Positions 1 to 26,100 of a DNA stretch of 37,500 nt are shown here, one piece after another (the first letter of the stretch is position 1; every line of letters starts with the position of its first letter). The stretch is from the NCBI GenBank assembly GCA_002005505.1, contig KV908338.1, positions 290,406-327,905 on the forward strand, given 5' to 3'. The notes under the pieces were generated by a model. The model was not told the DNA's origin. It searched no databases and saw only the letters and a list, made by a program, of their open reading frames with translations. Origin of the DNA: Botryococcus braunii (Eukaryota > Chlorophyta > Trebouxiophyceae). Made by a program: the position numbers and the translations under genes.

Positions 1-15593
<15,593 letters not shown>

Positions 15594-16799
15594 CTGCAGC
15601 TTCCCCAAATTGGATTTAAATCCATACCAGCATTTCTTTTTTGGGTTCGGAGGGTTGGGGGCGTGGGGTGCTGTCTACTGTCTGACTCCCTGGAATGTTG
15701 AACGTCGCCCGCATCGCTACCTTTGAGCAACAGCAGCATTCTCGTGAGCAATCATTTCCAACCCAGCCACATGTTCTTTGAATCAGGCAATAAACTGTCA
15801 CTTGGACATACACAATGGTCTCATACGCTGCCAGGCAGACAAATTCAATATTACTATAGTTCTCAACTAGGGTTTAGGGTTTCCCTAATCCTGCCATTTG
15901 GAGACAGGCAACATTCTCAAGAGCTGCGCCTTCGACAAACGCCAGCATGAACTGCATTTCTACACACGCAGGCATTAGCAGGCCCATAGGCAGGGATGGG
16001 CATGTTCTGATGAGCAGGCAGTTGGAAAACATTGTAACCAGAGAGAAGCCCAACTGCCATGATCCAAAACCCCCACTCCCATGATCTGCCATTCGAGAAA
16101 ACCAGTCTTCCTGATCCCCATAAGACACCAACAGAATAGTCCCGAGACTCTTGCCTAATGACAAGCCCATGTCCACCCTGCGGAGGACTTCCATAGCCTG
16201 TCTACTATTGTGACTGCACACACCCACCTGGGGGTCATCAGTTCAGGCTCATTTGGCACGGTGAGCTCTTATCTACAACTAGTCGAACAATCCCTTGAAA
16301 GAAAACGCAAAGCAAGGACCACATTTGGTTGTTATCCGAAGCGGGACAGGCTTCTCACAATCCCTTCCCCTCTACCCCACAAAGGTTGGGAGGTGTGACA
16401 AGGGCTGTTGGGGTCCTCAAAACATCTACTTGGACACATCTTCTAAAACTAGCAGACGATTTTCAACAGTAATTGACTGGCTTCTGAAGAAGTTTTTCCA
16501 GAATGGACACAAGGGTCAAAACACTTCGTGATCCTGGGAACGCTGACCTGTGTTAAATGGCCAGTAAGTCCCCTTCGCATTAGGTTCTGGAGTGTTGAGC
16601 ACTGGAACCAGAGCCTGTGCAGCCACCAGAACTTGATCATTTGGGAAAACGCATATTCACACCCATTTACCCCCCCCCCACACACACACACACACACACC
16701 CATACATGAAGGGGCGGGGGGAGAAGAGAAGACAGGAGTCTGGAGCAAGAGCGGGCAGGGGAGGGCAGGGAGAGAGAGAAGGGCGGCTGTCTCCCACCT

Positions 16800-16928
16800 T
16801 CCTCCTCCTCCCCCCCCCCCCCTCCTTCCTCTCTCTCTCCACCCCCCCTCCCTCCATCTCTTCCCCCGTCTCCCACTGTTGTCCCTCTCCTCTCCTCTCT
16901 CCTCTCTCTCCTCTCTCCTTCTCTCCTC

Positions 16929-16970
<42 letters not shown>

Positions 16971-17024
16971 CTCCCCCCCCCCCCCCTCTCTCTTCTCTCT
17001 CTCTCTCCCCCCCCCCCTCTCCTC

Positions 17025-17094
<70 letters not shown>

Positions 17095-17101
17095 CCTCCC
17101 A
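16800..17101. repeat. C/T-rich tract with a 66-nt pure C run
   Basis: Over 300 nt are almost wholly C and T, including a CT dinucleotide block near 16935-16965 and an uninterrupted C run at 17026-17091. On the minus strand this is a 66-nt G run. Confidence 0.95.
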
Positions 17102-17427
17102 CCTCTCCCCCCTATCTCTTTCGCCCCCTCCCCCGACCCCTTTTAAAATCCCCATTGCCTCGTGAGCACACCAATCCATCTCCCAATGCCTCCCTTTGAT
17201 CCCCGTCAACTCTGTCCTACCTCTAAACTTTCCTTGCCCTTACTCTATCTCCCCATCCCTCTCCTCCGGCTGTCTCTAATTTAAGCCTCCATGGCTCAAC
17301 TTGGCGCTCGTCCATGCCTTAGTAATGACAAGAAAAAGAAAAGGATAGGGCGCGGGTAGAGGGAGGAGGTGGAGAGAGGATGGGAGGGGGGTTGAGAGGG
17401 AGGCAGGGGGGGAGAGAGGGGTGGGAG

Positions 17428-17430
17428 AGG

Positions 17431-17514
<84 letters not shown>

Positions 17515-17659
17515 AGACAGAGAGAGAGAGAGAGAGAGAAGAGAGAGAGAGGTGTGAAAGTGAAAGTACCCCATATCACGGTCACCCGTCGAAAGCACAA
17601 GCACATTGAGTATACAGTGGGAAGGGGAGGGGATATATGCCACCACACCAAGGTTTTAC

Positions 17660-17716
<57 letters not shown>

Positions 17717-17779
17717 AGGGGGGGAGGGAGGGAGGGGAGGGAGGCAGGAGGGAGGAGGAGAGAGGAGGGAGAGAGAGGG

Positions 17780-17863
<84 letters not shown>
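17428..17863. repeat. Three GA microsatellite blocks
   Basis: GA blocks at about 17428-17551, 17661-17714 and 17770-17863, interrupted by a 110-nt unique stretch and by G-rich purine sequence. They mirror the C/T-rich tract a few hundred bases to the left. Confidence 0.94.
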
Positions 17864-17866
<3 letters not shown>

Positions 17867-18189
17867 GTGTGCGTGTTTGAGGGGGCGGGGGCAGAGAGGG
17901 AGGATGTGTCTTTGTTCATTCTTGTCAAAGGACCTCCTACATGGAGGGACATTGCCCTGGCATGTTAGCCATCCTACAACCTCACAAGATGCAAACATCG
18001 GAAGAGGCGTAACCCAGTTAAAAGGAAACTTTTTGAAGGAGAACACCCAAGGCAAAATCACCAATGGATTTGCCATGGTGGTAGTGGCCGGGCTGCTGTT
18101 TGGTGAAGTGACATGGATGCACTTATCATGTTCTGAAAAGTTTTGGGTATGCTATTGAAAGTATTTACAAGAATTTGTTCTTTGCACAC

Positions 18190-18411
18190 CTGAGCCATGC
18201 TGTAAAGTGCAGCATCTCGCTCTGTGGTGGTGACCCTGCGTACATTTTGGCCGTTGACTGCAGTAGGAAAGATCACATCTGCGGTGCCGTTCAAACCACG
18301 GGGTGTGCTGATTGCAGACTTTGGAGTAGGAATGCTGTCGACTGATGATCCTCGGCGCCGAACTAGAAGTGGCTGTGCATGCAGGAACGAAACAGAAGGA
18401 TTTAACAAAGG
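18190..18411 (-). CDS. Candidate 5' exon, possibly the N-terminal part of the Vps54-like gene
   Basis: This 222-nt stretch (74 codons, phase 0 at both ends) is open on the minus strand, between an acceptor ending CAACAG and a donor ATGGCTCAG/GTGTGC. The peptide is Ser/Thr/Pro/Arg-rich (RRRGSSVDSIPTPKSAIST and a later TTTERDAALYSMAQ) and looks like a disordered leader. It lies upstream of VPS54 on the same strand with no other gene between. No homology is recognised, and the linking exon or exons needed to reach phase 1 at 15593 were not found, so the assignment is tentative. Confidence 0.3.
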
Positions 18412-20095
18412 CTGTTGCAATTAAATGTACCAACCAGCATGTATCTCGACTCATCTTTACTCTTAGAAACAGGATCATTCACTTCCCAAATCATGAGGCT
18501 CGCATGATGTAACATAGCCCTGTTGACCCCAACCTTACCGGCCGTTGCAGGTCTTGCTCGCTGCCAGCCCGGCTGGAAGATGCCTTGTTACGTGACTCCA
18601 AGCCAGAATTGTAGTTATTCATCCACCCCCTCTAGCATGCGAAAACATGCATGGTCCCCCGCAAAGTACACTTCTGTTGCTGCTCAAATCCTCACTCTGT
18701 GGGCTTATTTTGACACATTTTTCTGGTAAGCTCTTGCAAAACACTTTCAATAATTGAAATTGAGATAGTCGCAATGTCCTTTCAGTTCCTTCTTCGGTAA
18801 TTTCGGTTTTGCACCCAGGAGTCCATTGAGGACCCCGAACCAGGACAAAATATTTACAATGTTTTGAGACATGAAAGTTGCGATCTAAAACTACAATCGT
18901 ATCAAAGTATCTAATCGTACAAACGCCTCTGTCACGTGGACAAGTAGCCGTGTCTTAGCGATGACAACACAACTGATGATCGGGACTCAACGACCGGGAC
19001 AGAAAATTTGGTTTACGACATTGTAAGTTTGCCTGGAGCCACTACATTTAGTCAACAAATGTGATATCAAAGCACGCTTGAGGCGGTGGTATCGAAGGGA
19101 ATGAGGTATGGTGCGGAGTACGATCTCCGGCAGGTGGCCCACCCACCGTGGAGCGCCTGAGTACATTCCAAGGGGTTCTCCCTCTTGCCCCTGTACTTGG
19201 CTTCACTTGACCGGCTACACATCCTGATCCGACTTGGGCCAGGACTTCTACCAAGCGTAAAATACGTTTTGTGTCTTTGTTCCAATAATGCAAGGTATTG
19301 GTTGTGGCGTATGGACTATCTCGTCGCCCGGGAGCTTGGGCCTAGTCGATCAGCGTCTCTTCCCAACCGCTGCCCAGTAAAGGAGCTCCTAGACGGGGTG
19401 CCGACAAAACAAAGAGAGCGTGACAAATTATACGGCATTCTTAGTTTGAAGAGCGCAATTGTGGGAATTTGAAGTCCGTACTGACTCGTATCAAGCCAGC
19501 CTGCCTATACAACAGGTTCGGCACGGCTTTTGGACGCGCTTAAACGTTCTTTTTCGAACTACACAAACAAATTTATTCCGTTATCCCTACGTGAACAAAC
19601 TTTTGTGCCAAAATTATGTCGTGGTCGCGGGAAAGGGCTGAAAATTGCAGTTCGGATTACGGGCGTGAGTTTGAGAGGGCGTCAATTGGGGATGTTTTTG
19701 GCGCCAGGTATTGAAGAAGGCAACAATGGGGCTTAATTTTGTGTGGCGCTCTGAATGTGAAATGTGTGTATGGTGGGTGGAAAAGTACAATCAAGCTCTC
19801 AGTTAAGCAGAGCTTCGAGTACTGTGAGAGCAACCATGTTCCCTGACCATAAATTTGAAACTAAATATCACTTCTCTTAGCAAAGGCTCGTTCCAGCTCA
19901 TTCCGTAGGCTGTACTGGCAGGCTCATGACATCATGAGGTGTGGTCCAGGCGCTTAAGTGAAGGAGCATCATTTCTGGGGCCAACACTCTCCGGGACTGC
20001 TGCACCAGAGCTCCTCAAGGGGTGTGCTCTGGAACAGAGATGTAACTCCAACGTGGAGTATGGTTACATCATGCTGCCACACTCCACGTTGGAGT
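18412..20095. promoter_or_regulatory. Divergent intergenic region between VPS54 and the receptor kinase
   Basis: No gene is recognised. Short open frames on both strands (for example 19293-19048 minus and 19459-19641 plus) have no family-like motifs. The two flanking genes point away from each other, so their promoters should lie here. No convincing TATA element or other core promoter motif was identified. Long microsatellites are absent. Confidence 0.4.
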
Positions 20096-20116
20096 ATGGT
20101 TACACCATGCTGCCAC
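20045..20116. repeat. 36-bp tandem duplication spanning the kinase start codon
   Basis: The copies 20045-20080 and 20081-20116 differ at three bases. Each carries an in-frame ATG (20060 and 20096) and a near-palindrome with an ACGT core. The duplication is in frame: WSMVTSCCH in the first copy and WSMVTPCCH in the second. Confidence 0.93.
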
Positions 20117-20185
20117 AAACAAGCGGTGGCGGCGATTCTCTTGGCTGTGGTTCTGCTGGAGAATGTTCTTGTCAATGGGCAGGCA
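20096..20185 (+). other. Signal-peptide coding segment of the receptor kinase
   Basis: The first 30 codons give a short n-region with Lys8, a hydrophobic core [12 protein letters not shown], and a polar stretch ending NGQA before Gln31. This arrangement directs the following proline-rich region to the secretory pathway, consistent with the single membrane span about 380 residues later. Confidence 0.7.
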
Positions 20186-23100
20186 CAGCCGGGAGGTATG
20201 ACACGCCCCATCTGTACATTTCAGTAGAAGAAAAAAGGGATGCCCCCCCCCCCCCCTCTCTTCTCTTGGGAGAGTGGGCGTGGCGGCTGCCCAGGGGGAA
20301 TCGCCTGGGGGGACACTGCCAGAGAGTGACTGTTTCGGTCAGGGAGTTAAATAGATGCAGCAATCTACTTCAGTGACTCAAGGGTCGGGACATCGATCAG
20401 GGTTGGTGATTTTACTTCACCAGCTGTTCCTTTGTGATGGCAATTAGGCTCAATGTGTGGTATGGCCTCTTTCAAGCCAGATTGTTGGTTTCAGCCATAT
20501 GGTCTGGGTATTTCAGAAGTTCTACGGGTGCTAATGTCTTTCATATCGAACTCTTGGCTGTTATCTGAATGTCTCTGGGCAAATGATCAGGTTTGCCAGC
20601 CCTGCCACAGCCATTTCCAGTGTTTGGACCGCCACCAGCTGAGTGGTCACCTGCAAGCCCCTCTCCGCCCCCATCTGCACCTCTGCAGCTTTCCAGTCCC
20701 TTCCCACCACCCCCGTTTCCTTCCCCAGGTGCAGGAGCGGGCACCGTATATCCCACTGCACCACCTTCAGATGCGCCAACTGCCACCAAGCAACGTAGGG
20801 ACCTTTTCAGAATTGGATTCTTGTAGAAATGTTCTGAAAGCAGCTGATGGGGTGGGGCTGTTGTGATCTCCCAATTTGAAACCTGCGGTAGTTTCGATCC
20901 GTTGGGTAGTTTAAAATTGGGTACCTACAGACAATTCCATATCTTCATTTGCATGAACTTCTGCTCGGAGAAAAAATAAGGCAGGAAAGAAAAGCAAGGT
21001 TGGCTAGCATGTCTGTAGAGTCGAAGCATGGAGGTACCTATTACTGGACCCTACAATCTTTGGGACGGTGGTGACTGAGATCGGATTGGGATGCAGCTCT
21101 TTTTCTTCCAGATGGGTCGTTTCCCGCAACAAACTCGCCGCCTCCTCTCTCCGAGCTCAACAGGGACAGTCTGGCTGGAGCCACTTCTATTGTGCCTTTT
21201 GAAGGGGTTTTAGAGAGTTTACAGTCTTCCACTGACGAGGCAGCTCTTACCAACTTGGATGCACCTGGAAAGCCCTTGTCCACACTTAATGCGGAACTTC
21301 TCCTCTCAGGACAGAGCATTGTTCCTTTCAATGCCAGCATGCAGCTTCGGACAATGCATGTTCTTTCTGGGCTGCTCCAAGAGTTTCCACACGTTGCAGA
21401 ATTGAAGACTGTTGGGGTATGCTTCCCTTCAGCTTGGAGAAGTCGGAGGGGTGGTCAACACTGTCCTGTACAGACCGTCCATCTGTGTTAACGTTTCCTC
21501 AACCGTGTGCATGAAGTCCACCGGATTCAAGACGGCAGGACCCCCTATTCTGAACCACAGAAACAACAAGTTATGTCACTAGTAGAATCCTAAGTGCTTG
21601 GGATTTGTTTCTGCTCACAATTTTTAGGATAAGGTGAGGTGTCTACGCTGGTCATTTATGGGTACATGGCCAATTCTTCCTGTTGGTGTGGTAGATGATC
21701 AGCCCTAACTCCATTTATCAAAAAGCTTTGACGGCCGATTTTTGGAAATGCAGGAGGTGGCAATTATGCTACAGCCTGGGCAAGTGCAGCCGCCAGCGCA
21801 AGTATCTTTGACCGATCTTGCCTTAATCAACATGCCCGTCTCCCCCGAGGCAATGGTTAGATATGTGAAATCAGCTCTGGCACCAGCACCAAGTGATGCG
21901 GTTGCTGGGGATGATCTGCTTGCTGGACTTGCCTTGATTGATCCAGCACCTGCTCCCATGCCGAACCTCTCTCAGCATGCAGAATTGACTGCCAGGGTAC
22001 GTGAACAGTTGTGCATATATTACTGGAGGCTCATCGATACAGAGTGTTCTGCACTCATGCAGTGGACTTGAAAAAAGGATCTCGAACTTAGAAATGATTG
22101 AAATTTGAGGCTTCTGCTATGGGGATGGTTGAATCCATTGTGGCAAAACATGGCAACAAGCACACATGGCCGTACGCTCCTTTTGGAAGCCCTGTGTAAA
22201 TGGCAGCGCTATCGGGGCAGAGCCAACTGAAGCGGGGTCTACATGCCCTTCATTTCCCCTTGATGTAACCCAGTCGCAGTCGCGTTGAGGCGTATGTGTG
22301 ACATGTGTCTGCCATGTATCGGTGTTTTCCAAGCACAATTTTCAGGACATGCTATTGTGGAGTTGTGTGATTGCTGGTTTGAAAACATCTCGCTATCAGG
22401 CCCCATGGGGTATTGTTTACACGTACTTGTTGATTGATGACAACTTAAGTTGTGTGCTGCAGAGTGGTCGTCGCCTGCTATTGGTCCGGCTACAGCGTTG
22501 GTTGGCAGAAGTATCTGGTGGTCAATACAGCTTTATGGTTAATGGCTCACAGCATGTGGCGTTGAATATAACTATCTCAGCAGCAGATGCTTACATGCAG
22601 ACGGCCCTGAAGAGCCTGGAGAAAAGCATAAATAACTTCACCCTGATGCAAAGGCTGAATGATGCAGGTTTGCCACCAGTACCACATGTAAATTGTTCAA
22701 TGGTTCACAACCTGGAATAGGAATGCTTAGCTCAAGCAGTGCTTTATGCGATGCCATGGGGTTCTGAACATGATCCTGCACATCCAGGTGTCATGGTGGA
22801 TAAAATTCAGGTCCTTCTTATAAGGGTAACGACACCACAGTCTGCCCCCTTGCCCATTGCTAATGCGCCAGAATTGTCATCTACTTCCCCACCACCACTT
22901 CAACCACCTGTCCAGCCTATGAATAATGCAACAGCAGTGATACCAGCCCCTCCTGGAGGACTTTCTCCTGCTATCATTGGCGGAATAGTAGCTGGTGGCG
23001 TGGCTATGATAGGTAAGTTTCATGCCTCATATGCTCTTCACCCCATCTCGCCTGCTATAAGTTTTTATGGGCCAAAAACGCGTTTGTAAAGGGCATAACA

Positions 23101-26100
23101 GGTGGTGCATGTAACCTAGAAAGCGGAAAGATTTCTCTTGTCAAGAAAGCCTTCTTTGGGTTTTTGAATGTATGGGTGGCCATTTTGAGTGGCTGTGACT
23201 TCTGTTCATCTTTTGTGTTCTACATTTTCGGAGAATCACCGGACTTCAAATGGCTTGCTGACAATGTGCATTTTCTACAGTTTTGGTATGCTCCATCGTG
23301 TATGGATATGGGACACGCCTCCGTTATCGAAATGATTTGGAGAGCACAAAAGCCAATTATGATACTGTTATGACAAGTTCTGATGCATCAGATGGATCTC
23401 AAAGGGTAAGGCTTGGGCGACCTATTCCTTCTTGTTGAGACAGAACTGGTGGCATTGTGATGCTGTGTATACCATGCAGACATCTCAAAAGACATTTTGT
23501 GCTGGGTACTTTACACAGCTTGAGTTAGGTGTTCGGAAGAGTACTGGCAGCATGTTTCCAACAGACTTATTGACATAGCGCAGTTGTGCCTGTTTGTGTC
23601 TATCCGCTGTAAGGCTTGTAAATGGAAAATTGAATTTGGGTGAAAGCCAATGCTGTATGGATTCGTTGCAGGGCACATATATTGCACCACCTGGATGGGA
23701 TGTCAAACAGACAATGGATGCACTCCCAGCCCCTTGGGGTCAATATGGACAGGTGATTATTACAGAACTGTGTCATTTCGAGTTTGTTATTGTCTACTTC
23801 TCTGTGGCAAACATTATGTTGGGTGTTAGAACTCCTGGGGTCCGTCCCAGGTGTACATGCGGATGGAGATTGGGAACCTGATGGGAACCATTTTAAAAAT
23901 AGTTATTGATGCATGCTCTATGAAGTAGAACACATGGTGTTTGGTTGTGACTGTTGAAGGTTGGAGGCCTCAGATGGGACCTGAAGTGCACTAATCAAGG
24001 TGTTGCCTGGCTGTTGTAGGGTCAATTTATACGAGCAGCATCCGGAGGGCAAGACATGGGAACAATTCAGGAGGATGGCATGTTGGCACATCTTCCCCAA
24101 CGATCTGGGAACTTTGATGGCTCATTGGGCGGTCTTGTTTCCACTCCTCCTAGCAGTCGAAAGCCTCAGTCAAGCCCTACTGCTGCAAAGCATCTTCAGG
24201 TGCCTAGGACACAATGTTACAGATGGGATTGTATAATCTCTTGTGTTGGAGTCTGAAGGCCCTTGTTGAAACTGGTGTTGTGTGGGTTGCTTCAGAACGA
24301 TTCTGTGCTGCAGATGTTCTCTTCACAGCATTTGTTTAGAAATGATACAGCAGCAGATCCGGCTCTGTTAAGAGGTGGGAGCTCTGACACCGATCCATGT
24401 GGAGCTGGTGGTAGTGCTGACTTGAGCCTGCCTGAGAGCGGACTGGAGCAGTCGCCATCAGTGTTCTCCCGGATGCAGTCTGGCCACCTGGCTCGGATAG
24501 ATCACAACCTGTGGCAGGTGCGACTTCTGTTCAGTCATTTAAGTGTTTGATTTTGTTGCACATTTAGCAACAGTTGATTCCTGGGGCCTTGCCAAGTTAT
24601 GTAGTGAATATCGTGAAATATTGCCATGCTCCAAGTTATGGCTTAGCACATGATGAATCCGACCGCGTGCTTTGCAGGTCCACCCGAAGGACCTCCTTGT
24701 CCAACGGCAAATTGGCGAAGGCTCTTTTGGCAAAGTCTATCTGGCCAAATGGAGGGAAACGACTGTTGCTGTGAAGGTCTTGATCTCCACTCAGCTGCAT
24801 TTGGGAACTGACGAGGACGAAGGATACCCTCCTCCACAGCAGGCGCCTAACCCACTTCTGTCAAACTTGGTGAAGGTGCGCAGCGGGATGAAATGTGTCC
24901 GTACAATTTCTATGCCATTAGTTTTGTTAGTGCCCCTGATGGTTAACATCTGCTTGCTTGTGCTGCACACCTTTTTATTCCTTGGTAAATGTTCTTGCTG
25001 CTTGCAGGAGGCCACGATGATGGCTGCTCTCCGACATCCCAATGTTGTGATGTACCTTGGGGTGTGCTTGGATCCACCCATGGTCCTCACAGAATATTGT
25101 GCTCGTGGTTCTCTTAATGACGTGCTCAAACGCGCTTTCCACAGCCCAACTTTTGCCAGTCAGTTAGATTGGCCACGCAGGTAATATTGCTGGTGTTTAG
25201 AGAAACAGTGGAGTAGATGCAATCAATATCCCCCACGGTGTATTTCTTTCATGAAAGTCTCAACGCGATGTAAGATTAGAATCTGGGGTTGTGCATGTGA
25301 AAATGAAGGCGTAGACTCAAAGCTGATGTCATATGGGTAGAACTGTTTTGACTTGTTGTCGGATGCGCTTGCATGAATAGTGGTTGCTTGGGGTTGCTTT
25401 TAACGAGATGCACTAATATGCGATGGATAGAGACTTTAACTTGTTTCCTGTCCTTGTTGGATTTGCAGGTTGAATATGGCATTAGATGCTGCAAAGGGCA
25501 TGAACTATCTCCACACTAGTGACCCTCCAGTTATTCATCGTGACCTTAAGTCACCCAACTTGCTGGTTGACAAGCACTGGAGGGTAAAGGTAGAACCATC
25601 ACCTGACCCACAGTTACCGTTTACAGCTGCAGGGCGCATCAGAAATGTTGTGCTTAAGCCTTTCTTGGTTTTCATTTACTATCACCCCTGCGTAGTGTCT
25701 CGTTTCTTGCGCAATTCGCTCAGGAGCATTCCTGGTTCACGCGTGTAAGAGTACAGTCAGTCACCCCACTTTTTTCAAGCGAACTCCATATGTGCCTGTG
25801 GGGTCTCTACGAGCAATGTACACCAGTAATTGGCACAGAGCCAATTATGACTGCGTACAATCGGCCCAGGTCCCCTAAGGATGCTAAGACCAGTATTGAT
25901 GTCCATTGAGGTCACTCTGGGGACTTGGATGACGCTAGGCCAGCACTTGAACTGTTTGCTGTGGTATCTCCTGAGCCTCTTGAGATTTTCTGTGTAATGG
26001 TTGGCGATTGAGCAGGTTGGCGATTTTAATCTGAGTCGCGTTTTGGAAGAACATGCTGTTGTGAGCTCGCTGGCTGCCACCAATCCTCGTTGGCTGGCAC

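Larger units (their letters stand above)
15594..18189. other. Presumed 5' intronic region of VPS54; mostly simple sequence
   Basis: No exon could be supported here. It holds a telomere-like TTTAGGG doublet near 15868-15885, a short CA tract at 16680-16699, a C/T-rich tract at 16800-17101 that includes a 66-nt C run, and three GA-rich blocks at about 17428-17551, 17661-17714 and 17770-17863. Weak open stretches at about 16227-15874 (minus) and 16210-16531 (plus) have no recognisable product. At least one short VPS54 exon ending in phase 1 must exist upstream of 15593 and may be hidden here. Confidence 0.5.
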
